The notes beneath the pieces were generated by a model. It was not told the origin of the DNA. It searched no databases and saw nothing but the letters and a program-made list of their open reading frames with translations. From assembly GCA_028571685.1 (NCBI GenBank), contig CM053162.1:45976851-46040850 (forward strand): a stretch of DNA of 64,000 bases. The letters run 5' to 3'. Made by a program: the position numbers and the translations under genes. This document shows positions 34,641-45,712 of this stretch, piece by piece (positions within the stretch are counted from its first letter, which is position 1; each line of letters opens with the position of its first letter). The DNA is from Heterohyrax brucei. Its lineage: Eukaryota > Chordata > Mammalia > Hyracoidea > Procaviidae.

Positions 34641-35212
34641 CCTTTCCACTCCTAGGAGTTTTATGAGTAAGAAAGAAAAGAGTATCTTATTTGTTCCTTG
34701 CTTAGAAAATCAACTGCAGGACTGGCTACTTTAAAATACCTGTTACACCCTCTCTTTTCTAATGCTTTACATATTGGAGCCTGGTCCTGAAAAAAGAAGC
34801 TGTTTTAATTGGTGTCATAGTTTAACGGCAAATAATTTAAGCCGAGATGAGCAGCACACAACTTTCTCCTACCTCATTCGGTTCACCGAGCTGCAGGTTT
34901 TACTTCTCTGCATCTGACCTGCCCAAGTGAGCACCCACTGACCAGGGAAGGAAGGCTGTTAAAAAGCAGCCATACAAGTATTAGGCAGTGGCATGTGGGA
35001 CTCATGTTCCCGTCCTAAACCTGAGAGTATGGGAAAATACTGATCTGCAGACTGCAGCTTCCTGTCATCCTCTTCCAACACGGTTTCCCAAGCCACACGC
35101 CTGATATTTAGCATATTTTCCTGTTTTGCCCTTTGTCTTGCTTCCTGAGACTAAAGTTCTGCTCAAACACCATCCCGCTGGGCCGCTTGCCATAATCTCC
35201 CTAGCTCTTGGA
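34641..35212. other. No recognised feature
   Basis: No gene or repeat recognised. Confidence 0.35.
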
Positions 35213-35610
35213 AGGAGCCCTCAGGACACAGCAGTTAAGTGCTGCCTTGCTAACCAAAAGGTCAGAGTTTGGAACTCACCAGCAGCTCTTAGAGGGAAAA
35301 GATCTGGCAATCTGCTGCTGTAAAAGATTCCAGAAAGAAGCCATTGAGTAAATTCCGATTCATAGCAACCCTGTAGAACAGAATAGAATTGCCCCATAGG
35401 GTTTCTGAGGCTGTAAATTTTTATCTTTCTCTCATCTAGAAGTTGGCTAACCTTCAGTTAGTAGCCAAGCACTTTAACCACTGCACTACCAGGGCTCTTT
35501 TTAAAATCCTGTAAAGATTATAACCTAGCAAATCCCATGTGGCATTTCTCAGACACATGGGATCACTATGAGTTGGAATTAACTCTACAGCTACCAGCAG
35601 AAACAACTAT
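35213..35610 (+). mobile_element. AfroSINE (long subtype), split by another SINE
   Basis: The first half (35,213-35,330) has the head and 'gatctggcaatctgctgctg'. The second half (35,509-35,610) continues 'ctgtaaagattataacctag' and 'gggatcactatgagttggaa'. The two halves join properly when the intervening minus SINE is removed. Confidence 0.8.
35331..35508 (-). mobile_element. AfroSINE nested in AfroSINE
   Basis: 'ccattgagtaaattccgatt', 'gccccatagggtttctgagg' and 'ttcagttagtagccaagcac' give a complete minus copy. Flanked by 'ctgtaaaagattc' (35,318-35,330) and 'ctgtaaagatta' (35,509-35,520), the likely target duplication. Confidence 0.88.
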
Positions 35611-35774
35611 CTCTTAGAGGCATCTTGGCAGAGGGTGGTGACAGGTTACCACCATCACAGTCTTTGCATGTCTGCCTCTTACCTGTATATACTCTTCTTT
35701 TTCTTTAAATAGACTTATTTTAAAAAATAAAATTAATTAAAAAAAAAGAAAACCTCAAGAAGTTATGTAGTTTT

Positions 35775-36150
35775 GAGTTTTATATTTAGGTCTCTGATCT
35801 ATTTTTAATTAGTTTTTGTGAATGGTAAGAGGTATGCAGCAAGATTTCTTTCTTTCTTTTTTTTTTTTTTTTGCATTTCCAATTCCTTTTGATATCCAAT
35901 CATTCCAGCACCATTAAATGAAAGGACTTCCTTTCTCCAGTGAACCCCCTTTGCATCTTTACCCCTTCCTTGGGTTTCGAGATTGAGTTCTGCTTTCTTC
36001 TTGGTCGTTCGTTACCTGGGGTGCCCCAAGATGAGCCGCCATCCACCTGTCTTCAACTACGACCTCCGGGAGGCTTCTACTGCCCATCCATTAGCTTAGA
36101 GACTAAGTTGACTATGTCTGTGGACCTTTTAGCAGTTTTGTGATTTACTC
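35775..36150 (-). mobile_element. L1 ORF2 fragment
   Basis: 'tttaggtctctgatctattt', 'ccttttgatatccaatcatt' and 'ccagcaccattaaatgaaag' are the antisense of the same ORF2 region as 63,470-63,600. Degraded. Confidence 0.65.
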
Positions 36151-36176
36151 TGTTATTGACCTCTCTTTGGTCACTT

Positions 36177-36350
36177 CTGGAAAGCCTCGTACCACAGTGG
36201 TTAATAAGCGCTAATGCTGCTAAGCACAAGGTCAGCAGTTTGAATCTACCAGGCCCTCCTTGGAAACTCTACGAGGCTGTTCTACTTTGTCCTGTAGTGT
36301 CACTAAGGGTAAAAATCAGCATAAGGGCAGTGAGTTTGGTTTGGGTTTTG
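36177..36350 (+). mobile_element. AfroSINE
   Basis: 'cgtaccacagtggttaataa', 'aaggtcagcagtttgaatct' and 'ctccttggaaactctacgag'. Complete. Confidence 0.92.
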
Positions 36351-38129
36351 GTAACTAATACTATAGCAATAAAAAGTCTCCCTTTTTGAGAGTTTACTAA
36401 GTGCCTAGCACCGTCTCTGCCAACTTCTCATAGTCTCTCCTTTTCTACCAGCCTGCCCTGATGTTCCGAAGGTTTCGACTTACAAAATGGCTTTGCTGTT
36501 TCATAGTGGATGGCATAGTGGAGAAGAAGATTTGAAATTTGTGCAAGAAAAATGGGTGATTAAACATAAAACAATATATCAGCATGTCCCTAACAGGACT
36601 GACCACTGAAAGTCTCTTGTTAACAATGAGTTATTTCCCTCACGTGATTTCTGTTTTGGGGTAGCAACAAACTGTGTATGTACTGTCATATAGATATATG
36701 TATTGGCATATGCAAAGACACGTATACTGACACAAGAAGACCCACATACACAGATCTCTGGAATTTTTCCTTGCATGTCACCATGACTTTCATTTTAGAT
36801 AATTTATAGACATATTTTTATAGTTATACTATTAGGGAAAATTTCTAAATTATAGAGTCATAGAGCTGCAAAAGATCCTAAGGGATCAGCCAAGTCTATT
36901 GTCATCTCTAATGAATCGATGGTGGCAGCTTGGAGCATTGCTTTGAAAAATATTACCAGGCTGAATTCAACACAGCAGGAAAAGAGTGGTCATTGATTAG
37001 TCATGCCTGCTGTGGGTGAGGTGGTGCATGGATGATGCATTACTGACTCTAATCTAAGACTAGGCTACTCTTTTTTCTGATGCAGGAATCTCTTCTACAA
37101 ACTCGATGGTAGCTGGCTTCTAGCCACTGCAGAAATACTTTCAGTAATTATGAATATATACATTGAGTATATGCTGAACCTAAATTCTGTCTCACTGCAA
37201 CTTCCAATCCTTTGTTCTTAGGCTAACGTTTGGAACTGTACAGACCAAGTTTATATACCTTCAAACATCACAAGAGAACTATTACATGTTTTTGTTTCCT
37301 AGATTAAAACATCACCGTTTCTTTCAGTGATTGTCCAGATATTGTGGTTTCTGGATCTTGTACCATCTCGGATATTATTTAACTTTTCCTTGCTCCCTTT
37401 TGAGTGTACTATGCAGAAGGGCAACAAATTTCAGATAGGATCTGACTAGCTAGAATTCAATGCAACTCATTCTTGTTTACTTAAACATACACCAATAAAC
37501 TTCAGTTTGCACTTAAAACGTGTTACTCTGCTGTTTCACATGGAGCTTTCAACGAATAAAAAAATTTTCCAAATCTTTTTTTTGTATGAACTGCTCAATT
37601 CAGTTCTTTCCAGAATTTATATTTGAATTTTTACATTTACAATCGTATCTTCATAATAATTCCTTATTTTTCAGTGTCTGTGTTGGATATACTGCTGTGT
37701 TTTCTTTAGTGTCTACAAAGTAGATAATTTTGTTTCCATTTTGAAATTGTGAAAACTGAAATTCAAGGATGCCTGTGGTCATACTGCTGGTAATTTGCAG
37801 AGCCTGGAATCAAATCCAGTTCTGTCTGGCTCTATGGTCTATTGTTTGCTTGATTCTTTGTAATTTTTCTATTATTGTCATATCTAAGAGATCATTTCAA
37901 ATCCTGAATCTATCACAGAAGAAAAGTCTTTTAAAAAGTAAGGGGAGATGGTTTTTCCTTTGATGGAGTTTTATTTTGTTTTTGGGATTCTGATGTACTA
38001 GTGAAGCATTTCATAAATAAATAGGAAACAAAGTTTGGTGTGACCAGTTGCTGGTGAACCCTTGTTGGTTCCCAGTGGTTGTATTCAAGCATTTGCTAGC
38101 TGTCTATTGAACTACCCAGTCTAACCCTT
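36351..38129. other. No recognised feature
   Basis: AT-rich, apparently unique. No convincing exon. Confidence 0.4.
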
Positions 38130-38572
38130 TGTCTTAGCCCCCTGGTACTCCTCTAACGCAAAATACGACGAGTGGAAGGTTTTACAAGGCAAAGCTTTAC
38201 TGACATAGTCTGGTAAGCTACAGATGCATTTATAAATTGTAAGCCCATTCAGTAAGAGAATTTATCACAGTCCGGTAGGCTGATTCCAAATCCAGTGACA
38301 GCATCTCAGCACAAGAACCTTGGTCCAAAGGACGTGCTCTGTTCTCTTGGTGGTATGAGGTTCTCAACTTCCTCGCCTCACTTTTCTCCCTTATAACCCG
38401 CAAGCTTGTAGCTTGAGCCCTGCCTCACTGACACGACTGTTGCCCATTCTCCATCATCAGTCTCACAGAGGCAGGATTCACAACACACGGGAGGAAGGGC
38501 ACCATATTGGGACTCATAGCCAAATCAAATAAACACATACCTTTTGGGGGGGACACAATTCAATCCATGACA
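38130..38572 (-). mobile_element. Solo LTR, MaLR-like
   Basis: Plus-strand 'tgtcttagccccctggtact' ... 'caattcaatccatgaca'. Flanks 'ccctt' (38,125-38,129) and 'ctctt' (38,573-38,577) match at 4/5. It retains a clear 'cttttgggggggacacaatt' terminus. Confidence 0.87.
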
Positions 38573-38793
38573 CTCTTTGTTGGGGATTGATGGTAAATTT
38601 ATCAGTCTATTTTCCAGAGTCCATGTTTCCTGAGATATTTGTTTGTGTCCTTTTTGTGGCACTTGTCCTACATTCCGTACCACCTCATGAGCTGCTCACA
38701 GTGATTCTAGCCTTACCTCTGCATATTTGTTGCTTCTCTGGGATGCAACTGGGGTGGGGAAAGGGTTTGCCTTCATTTAAAGTAGCTAAGTAA

Positions 38794-38930
38794 TACAGCT
38801 GCTAGTTCGAATCCACCAGAAGCCCCTTGGAAATTCTTTGGGGCAGTTCTACTCTGTCTATAGGGTCACTATGAGTCGGAATAGACTCCATGGCAGTGGG
38901 TTTGGTTTTTTTTTTTTTTTTTTTTGGTTT
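38794..38930 (+). mobile_element. AfroSINE, 5' truncated
   Basis: Begins inside the B-box ('gctgctagttcgaatccacc') and runs to 'actccatggcagtgggtttg' and a T-tail of about 22. Looks younger than most copies here. Confidence 0.92.
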
Positions 38931-39589
38931 AAGTGCTTTAACCCTATTCCTTCCCATTTTATGTCTTATTTGTCCCCCCTCCCCCCAATAATGTTATTTC
39001 TCGTATTTCCAGTTTGTAGGTAAGAAACAGCGTCTCTCTGTTAATGAACAGATTAATGGAATAGATGCACTCCACAAAGTTTTCAGTAATTTCTGTTAGT
39101 GAATTCTACCATGGATTCTCCGGCCCCAGCAAATCCATTTCCTAAAAAGCCTACAGTATGTTACGAATCGATTGACTGCATTTGAGGACTATCTATTCTT
39201 TTAGATGACCTTTGCTGAGAAATCTCTCCTTTAAAAGAAATAATAGTCACATATAAATATTAGTATGTACAGTTAACCGCCAATTGTGACCCAGCTAAAT
39301 CATAGAATATATACACTTTTAGTTCTTAGCCTATGACATACACTGACACAAAGTTTGTAACTTAGAGGAACGTAGAAAGTGCACACATTTTAAAAACTTC
39401 CACGCAACTGTGTGTGAGAAGGGTGATCGCTATTGCTGATGTATAACTGAGTAAGAGTTATGAAGTATTTAATTCCCAGCTAAAGGCCTACTTGCAGTTG
39501 TTTTCACACTTCCAAGTGCTAGAGAGCCTGGCTGAGAAGCACCAGAGATTGCACGTGGTTTGTGCTGAGGGACATTGAAAGGCTTGACA
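38931..39589. other. No recognised feature
   Basis: No gene or repeat recognised. It leads into the CpG cluster. Confidence 0.35.
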
Positions 39590-40000
39590 CACTACAAAAA
39601 GCAGGGAGCTTCCTTTATAAACTTGACCACGCCTAGCTTAGCAACTAACTCTTTGTAAGTCCTTAAAAGCAGGCTCCAGTAAAGCTTTCTTCCTCCTTCC
39701 TACTCACTCCGTATCAGGAAGCCCACTCGGTGGCCCTTTAATGCCTTTGAAATCCCGGGCTCGGAGCACAAGGCAACTCATGAATATTCACCAGAGGGCG
39801 TGGCCCCGCCTGCCTGCGAGGCTCCGGGCAGCTGGGACCAGCTGAACTGGCGCGCCAGCTGCACGCAGGGAAAACAGTTCTCATTTTGTGCGCTCGGCTG
39901 ACAAGAGGTCCATCCTCCAGCCGGCTGGAGACCGCCACATTGTGCGTGTGTGGGTGGGACTTTGCCAAGACGAATGGATTTTCCTGAGGCAAAGCCCAGG
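39590..40000. promoter_or_regulatory. Candidate promoter or regulatory CpG cluster
   Basis: About 14 CpG pairs fall in 39,745-39,965, while the rest of the window is CpG-poor. Seen inside: 'gggcgtggccccgcc' (two overlapping GC boxes), a CTCF-like 'tcaccagagggcgt' at 39,788-39,801, the palindrome 'ctggcgcgccag' at 39,847-39,858, and CAGCTG E-boxes at 39,839 and 39,856. A TATA-like 'ttataaa' lies at 39,614. It is repeat-free. No first exon could be defined on either side. An enhancer, insulator or non-coding RNA promoter would fit equally. Confidence 0.4.
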
Positions 40001-40312
40001 AGCTGTAATTTGAGGGGCCCCAAATATCCCTGCCACCCACCTGCCAGGGCATGTGAAATTCCATTGATAAATTCATGTATTGTCCTTTCCAGGAGTCTGT
40101 CCATTTTTAAGAAAACAAGTATCCTTTATGTGACTAATTGGAGGCTTTTTTATCTTTTGGTGACACCTCCCTTGCAAGTCCCTCCAGCGGAGACTGTTTC
40201 ATCTACTTTCTCTGGCTGCTCCCACCTGCTGCTCACGTTTGTTTTGTCACCTCAAGCCCTTGGTGTCTTTATCTCACCTCCGCCCTCCGTACAACTTCAT
40301 CCTTTATTCAGT

Positions 40313-40480
40313 ATTACAGCAGAGTGGTTAAAAACCAGATATCCTGGGTTTACTTTCCAGCTCCACCACTTACAAGTCTATGAACTTGGCAAATTAACCT
40401 CTTTTGGCTCAGTTTCTTCAGTTGCGTGGTAGTGATAATACCTGCCTCATGGGGTTGCTCTGAGATGAAATGAGTTTTGC
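40313..40480 (+). mobile_element. MIR
   Basis: 'ccagctccaccacttacaag', 'aaattaacctcttttggctc' and 'aatacctgcctcatggggtt' are the MIR order. Confidence 0.8.
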
Positions 40481-40505
40481 TATGCATGCCCTCTTGCTCA
40501 TGCGT

Positions 40506-40542
<37 letters not shown>
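40506..40542. repeat. (CA)n microsatellite
   Basis: A CA tract of about 37 bp with no interruption, just after the MIR. Confidence 0.97.
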
Positions 40543-40543
<1 letters not shown>

Positions 40544-40696
40544 CGTAATGCTTAATTTTTGGCCCAAAATAAGTTCTCGGTAAATGTTAATTATTGCTGT
40601 TGTTTATCTTTTGAGCTAGACAGACCTGGCGGAAAATGGCTGAGTGTACAAGAGAGTGGAAGCTGGCCAGGGCAAATACTGCTGGAATACAAAACT

Positions 40697-40778
40697 CCTA
40701 TTGGAAACTGTATGGGGCAGTTCTACTCTGACCTATGGTGTAGTTGTGAGTTGGACCTGACTCGATGACAGTGGGTTA
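40697..40778 (+). mobile_element. AfroSINE, 5' truncated
   Basis: 'ttggaaactgtatggggcag' to 'gactcgatgacagtgggtta'. Only the 3' half. Confidence 0.85.
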
Positions 40779-41409
40779 TCAGAAGCAATGGAGCCAAGAA
40801 ACCACATGCATCAAAGTCAAGGAGAAAGTCAGGCTCAACCCAGAAAGAACAGGGGGATGAGCCTGCAGTGGGAGCTGAGATACAGCTGAGAAAACGGTGC
40901 CACTGGGGAAGCATGGGAGCGAAGCTGTTTGAGCAAGCATTAGGCAGTGTCCAAAGGTAGTGAACATAGTTCTGCGGCAAGCTTTTTTGCTTCCTTTTTT
41001 TTTTCTTCAGGGTTGAGTCTAAATCCTAGTCTGAACGCCAGTGATTCTTACTTAAAGCAGTAGGAACCTCCAACTGGTCCCAGGAGCAAGAGCTGCAGCG
41101 TTACTTGGGGGTGCCTCAGGTTGAGATGTTTGAGCTCCAGCATTCTAGATTGACCACATATTTTTGTCTTTGTACTCTTCCCACCTTTAAACTGTAATTA
41201 AATTGATGTATTATCCTCATGATGGGACTCAGGCTCTTGATCTCACTCAGTCTTTCTAGGTATTTATGTTGACTTTGGTTTCACTCACTTTTCTGTGTCT
41301 CCTGGCGTTATCTGCCCATGCTCGCTGCACAACACTTGTTAACCACCCCCACCTCCTTTGTTTTCCAGGTCTGCCAGTCAACCAGCTTTCAGTTTCCTAA
41401 ACATGCTGT
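40779..41409. other. No recognised feature
   Basis: No gene or repeat recognised. Confidence 0.35.
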
Positions 41410-41414
41410 GATGG

Positions 41415-41910
41415 TGTCTTAGTCACCTAATATTGCTCTAAGAGAGATACCACAAGTGGACAGCTTTAAAAAGAGAAACTTTATTTTGTCACAGTCCAGC
41501 AGGCTAGAAGTCCACATTCAGGGTGTCAGCTCTAGGGGAAAGCTTTCTTCTGCTGGATCTGGAGAAAGGTCCTTGTTGTCAATCATCCTGTGGAGTGGAA
41601 GCTTCTAAGGTGCAAGGACACCGGTTCTTTTCCAGAGGGTGTGCTCAGCTTCCAGCACTGCTTCTTGGTGGTAGGAGGTCCCTAAATCTCTCTCCTAGCT
41701 TCCTTCCTTTATGTCTTAAGAGACTGCCTCAAGGCACAAAACAATCTTCAACACTGAGTCCTGCACCAACGACACAATTGCTGCCCATCCTCCCTATTAA
41801 CACCATAGAGGCAGGGTTTACAATGCTGAGGACATCACACAATACTAGGAAGCTTGCCCCAGCTAAATTGCTACCCGGATTTTTGTGGGAACACAATTCA
41901 GTCCATGACA
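41415..41910 (-). mobile_element. Solo LTR, MaLR-like, perfect 5 bp TSD
   Basis: Plus-strand 'tgtcttagtcacctaatatt' ... 'attcagtccatgaca', 496 bp. Exact duplication 'gatgg' at 41,410-41,414 and 41,911-41,915. The best-preserved insertion of the family in this window. Confidence 0.93.
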
Positions 41911-42343
41911 GATGGAGACCATGCTGTGTGCTCACCACTTTGTTTTGTCTTCTGGGCTCATGAGAAGACATTTCCCAGTTTCTCCTGTAGTTAGTTTGAA
42001 ACAATGACCAAGTTTATGACAATAAAGAAGTGAGTAGCCAAGTGTCGTCAAAGAAGAGCTATATAGTACTTCCAATTCTGGAAAATGGCTGGGGCTGGGG
42101 GGTGTCTGAGCTCTTCATACTCATTCCCTTTCTTCCATAAACCAGGAGGTGTCAAACTCTAAGACAGGGAGCTGTAAGACGGAAGCAGACTGGACCTCGA
42201 GCTTCTGTTGCAGGAAAGTAGCCCAACTGGCATCGAAAGTGTTCATAAGGAGAAAAATTCAGCAAGATTAAAGAGTGCAATGGGTTGTATTTTGTCCCTC
42301 CAAAAGATGTGTCCAGGTCCTCACCCGCCGTATCTGGGAGTGG

Positions 42344-42491
42344 GAACTTATTGTTGATTCCAACTCATAGTGACCCTGTAGGAGAGAGTATAGCTGCCCT
42401 GTAGAGTTTCCAAGGAGCACCTGATGGATTTGAACTGCAGACCTTTTGGTTAGTAGATGTAGCACTTAACCACTATGCTACCAGGTTTTCC
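42344..42491 (-). mobile_element. AfroSINE
   Basis: 'ttgttgattccaactcatag', 'tttccaaggagcacctgatg' and 'cttttggttagtagatgtag'. Lies inside the older LTR. Confidence 0.92.
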
Positions 42492-42592
42492 TTAGGAGCT
42501 GTAAATGGGATCATCTTGGATTACACTGGCCCCTAAATTCAGTTATGGGTGTCCCTATAACAGACAGAAAAGGAGAAGACCTATACAAAGAC

Positions 42593-43083
42593 TATCATGG
42601 ATTGAACTGTGTCCTTTCAAAAATGTGTGTAGCAGTTTGTCTGCGCCATGATTCCTCATATTGTGTGACATTCTTGTATGTGGTAAATCCTGCTTCTATG
42701 ATGTTAACGAGGAAGAATGGCTGGCAGTTGTGTTGGCTGGCAGGACTCAGTGTGTAAGACTGTATTGTCCCTTGAGACAGTCTCTTGAGATATAAAGAAG
42801 CCAGCAGAGAGAGTTGAGGACTTCATACCACTGAGAAGCAGTCCCAGAATCAGAGCATGTCGTTTGGAAAGGACTCAAGGTGCCTGTACCTCAGAAGCTC
42901 CCGGTCCAGGGGAAGAGAGACTGCAAGGACCTCCTTCTAAAGCCCGAAGAGAAAGAATTCCCCTGGAGCTGACGCCCTGAATGTGGACTTTTAGCTTACT
43001 TTTCTGTGATAAAATAAATTTCTCTTTGTTAAAGCCATCCAGTTGTGTTATTTCTATTTTAGCAGCACTAGATGACTAAAACA
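42593..43083 (+). mobile_element. Solo LTR, MaLR-like, nested
   Basis: 'tatcatggattgaactgtgt' ... 'gcactagatgactaaaaca', 491 bp, with 'gataaaataaatttc' as polyadenylation signal. The first G of the TG terminus has mutated. Flanks 'aagac' and 'gagac' match at 4/5. Confidence 0.87.
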
Positions 43084-43369
43084 GAGACACAAAAGGGAAG
43101 ACCACGTGTAGACAGAGGCTGAAACTGTAGTTATGCAGCACAAGCCAAAAAATAGCAAAAATAAAAAAGGCCAAATGTCAGCAGTTGCCAGAAGAAGACA
43201 GGAGAGAAGCATAGAATAGATTCACCCTTAGCGTTTCCAAAAAGAACCATTTCTACTGATAACCTTGATTTTGAACTCCAGATCTCCAGAACGTGAGAGA
43301 ATGAACGTTTATTGTTTTGAATCACCAAATTCGTGGTGATTTGTTATGACAGCCCTAGAAGACTAATCA

Positions 43370-43752
43370 CTGTTGCTAGTTGCCATTAGCTAGACTCTGA
43401 CTCACGCTGACCTTATTTATAATAGAAAGAAATATTGCTCAGACCTTGTCCTATCTTCATAATTGCTGATATGTCTGAGTCCGTTGTTACAGCCATTGTG
43501 CAGTGTCTTCCAACTTAGAGGGCTCATCTTCCAGCACTATACTGGACAATATTCTGTTGTGATCCACAGGGTTTATATTGACTGATACTTGGAAGTAAAT
43601 TATCAGACTTTCTTCCTAGTCTATCTTAGTCTGGAAGCTCCACTGAAACCTTCCCACCATGGATGATCCTGATGGTATTTGAAATACTAGAGGCGTGGCC
43701 TCTAGCATCAGAGCAGGAGGCAAACTGCAGTGGTGTGACACACTGACAGATG
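43370..43752 (-). mobile_element. Internally deleted RTE derivative (junction class B)
   Basis: On the minus strand the 5' block continues past the class A breakpoint through 'agtatagtgctggaagatga' before jumping to the last 3' segment ('caattatgaagataggacaa', 'gtgagtcagagtctagctaa'). So the deletion endpoints differ from those of 9,987, 32,815 and 53,539. Confidence 0.65.
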
Positions 43753-44669
43753 GTTGGTAGAGAAAACTAATCTACAGAGTTTATTTGTTACTTTGGCATA
43801 GCTTCTCCTATCCTGATTAATAACACACATGTCACATTCTTTCTCATCTTGATGCCTCTGTAATTATACAATGTCACTAGAATTTCCTCTCTACTGCTAT
43901 CCTCAGATTCTCCCCTGTGCTCCTATAGCATTGTGCTTAGGTTTCTGGCCTGAGTGATTGGATGAATCTTGGTGCCAGTAAGGGAAATGAGAAAAGAGAA
44001 AGAGGAATATATATTGTAGAGAAGAGCAGCTTTGTAACGGACACACAGAGTTTGAGAATGGGACATGAAGGCAGAGATGTCCAGAGGCATTTAGATATAT
44101 GGGTCTGGGGCTACACGTAGAGGGCTGAGACTCAGGAGCATTTAGGCACAAGTGGATGAGATCACCTTGGAAAGTCCATACATAAGACAAGAGGACAGTG
44201 AAAGGTGGAACTTAGTGGCATACGAACATTTAGGGGACAGCAAAGGAAGCAGTGCCCATATATATATATGAACTTCACTTAGTTCATAGTGTTGTCCTTG
44301 GCCATTCAGAAACGACCCTGAAATCTGGAATCCAGGACTAGTTTATGGATCAATATTTACAAATGTGAAATTTAATTTTGAAGAAAGCAGGGTAGTGTGC
44401 AATCGCAGCTGCTGAACAGACACCAACAAGTCTTTGAAGGTGGAGTTGTTTGTCTTTATTGAGAAAATGTCCCTGTAAAAGTTCAGCTTTGATCATGTTA
44501 AAGGAAACCATAAATGGCTAAATTTAATTTAAAAGCCAGCCTTAGGTTTTATAGTCCTGGCTTTCATTAACCTGGAGTTTTCTGACTTATATCAACTTAA
44601 ATGAATGAGAAGATTACAAGGATTATTAATTTGCTGTAGAAATTATCTGCTTATGTTTTTTCCTTCAAG
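43753..44669. other. No recognised feature
   Basis: Apparently unique, with a short (TA)n at about 44,257-44,268. A 95-codon minus frame has no domain. Confidence 0.4.
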
Positions 44670-44866
44670 TGATTACTGGTGTTCGGAGATCATTCTTAAA
44701 CTATTCTAAACAGCTGCCACGTTATCACAGGTCTGCAAGTAGCACCTGGACAGCAAAGATGGCTCAAGAGAGGTGTAATTATTACGTATTTCAAGGCTAC
44801 CAGAAGGCCATTGAAGTTCTTTCAATACTGATGTTATTTGACATGAACAAGCTCAGAGACTCACAG
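44670..44866 (+). CDS. Candidate internal coding exon, unrecognised
   Basis: Bounded by a good acceptor ('ttatgttttttccttcaag', exon from 44,670) and a good donor ('gactcacag' then 'gtatat', exon to 44,866). All 65 codons plus two leading bases are open in the frame that starts ITGVRRSFLNY and ends MNKLRDSQ. Residues are mixed and soluble-looking, with a basic, aromatic first half and a helical second half (QKAIEVLSILMLFDMNKL). It contains no repeat. No protein family is recognised. An alternative is a non-coding exon or chance. Confidence 0.3.
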
Positions 44867-45156
44867 GTATATTTCTCTGCAGTGTCTTTCCTTTAAAAGT
44901 GTAACTCACTTTAAAATCAGTTCCATGTGGAAAAGGAATGGTTACCTCTTTGGTATAAGGATACAGACAATACTGACTATTTTACTATTAAATAAAATTA
45001 TAATAAACGGTGGTGGTTTAACGTAATTATTGGTTGAAGGTTAGAGTCTCCAAATGCATTTTCAGTATTCAGCTCTGTGTCACAAATTGTGCTGTTGGAT
45101 ATAATGTTAAGTAAACTAACTCTTCCTTGAATCTTTGGGCAAACTTAAGACTTAGG

Positions 45157-45712
45157 AGGACTGCCAAAGAAATTCAAACACTCATCCCAGAAAAAGAGCC
45201 ACATACCTCATTGCGAACTATCACTATGGTCACCTTCCAAATACTCCCCTTGGGAAGCTATGCACTGATGCCAGAACCTAGTCCACCATTCAAAGCAGTT
45301 TTGCAACCCTATTTCTGGAATGGCCATCAGAGCTTTCATAGCATTACCCTTGATGTCCTGAAGGTCATCCAGATGTTTTTCTTTCAATATTTCCTGTATC
45401 TTCAGGTAAAGAAAAAAGTCACCGGGGGCCAGATCAGGTGAGTAGGGAGGGTGTTCCGGTATAGTTATTTGTTTACTGGCTATAAGCTCCCTCACAGACG
45501 ACTATACAGTTAAGTTCGTGAATGTGCCACTATGCCACCATGCACAATGGTCATTCCAGAAAGAGTTCCAAAATGCCCTGAAGGGTGGACTAGGCACTGG
45601 CATCAGTGCATCGCTTCCCAAGGGGAGTATTTTGAAGGTGACTGAAGTGGTACTCAGCAATGCAGAATGTAGCACTTAGAACAATTGAATTCACGGACTT
45701 AATTGTTGGACC
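45157..45712 (-). mobile_element. Mariner-derived foldback element
   Basis: Ends resemble 'aggactgccaaagaa' and 'acttaattgttggaccc'. The minus frame at 45,208-45,495 gives the transposase C-terminus (EHPPYSPDLAPGDFFLYLK, LDDLQDIKGN), 95 codons, ending inside the right arm. Same layout as 47,206 but reversed. Confidence 0.87.
45208..45495 (-). pseudogene. Mariner transposase C-terminal third
   Basis: Mariner (DD34D) transposases cut and paste their element. This frame holds only the last third: SPDLAPGDFF contains the third catalytic aspartate, followed by the FxxLKIQEILKEKHLDD region and a conserved IPEIGLQNCFEWW end. The DNA-binding domain and the first two catalytic residues are absent, so it cannot be active. 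The frame is still open, as in 47,427. Confidence 0.8.

Larger units (their letters stand above)
42276..43369 (+). mobile_element. Older MLT1/MST-type LTR holding nested insertions
   Basis: Starts 'tgcaatgggttgtattttgt' and resumes at 42,492 ('gggatcatcttggatt') and again at 43,084 ('agacacaaaagggaagacca', 'aactccagatctccagaacg', 'ttgttatgacagccctagaa'). Removing the SINE and the young LTR restores the ordinary mammalian MLT1-like order. Confidence 0.7.

Noticed and set aside
39950..40432. 160-codon frame next to the CpG cluster
   Set aside because: Runs into a MIR, has no domain, and minus-strand frames of similar length overlap the same GC-rich DNA. Treated as chance.
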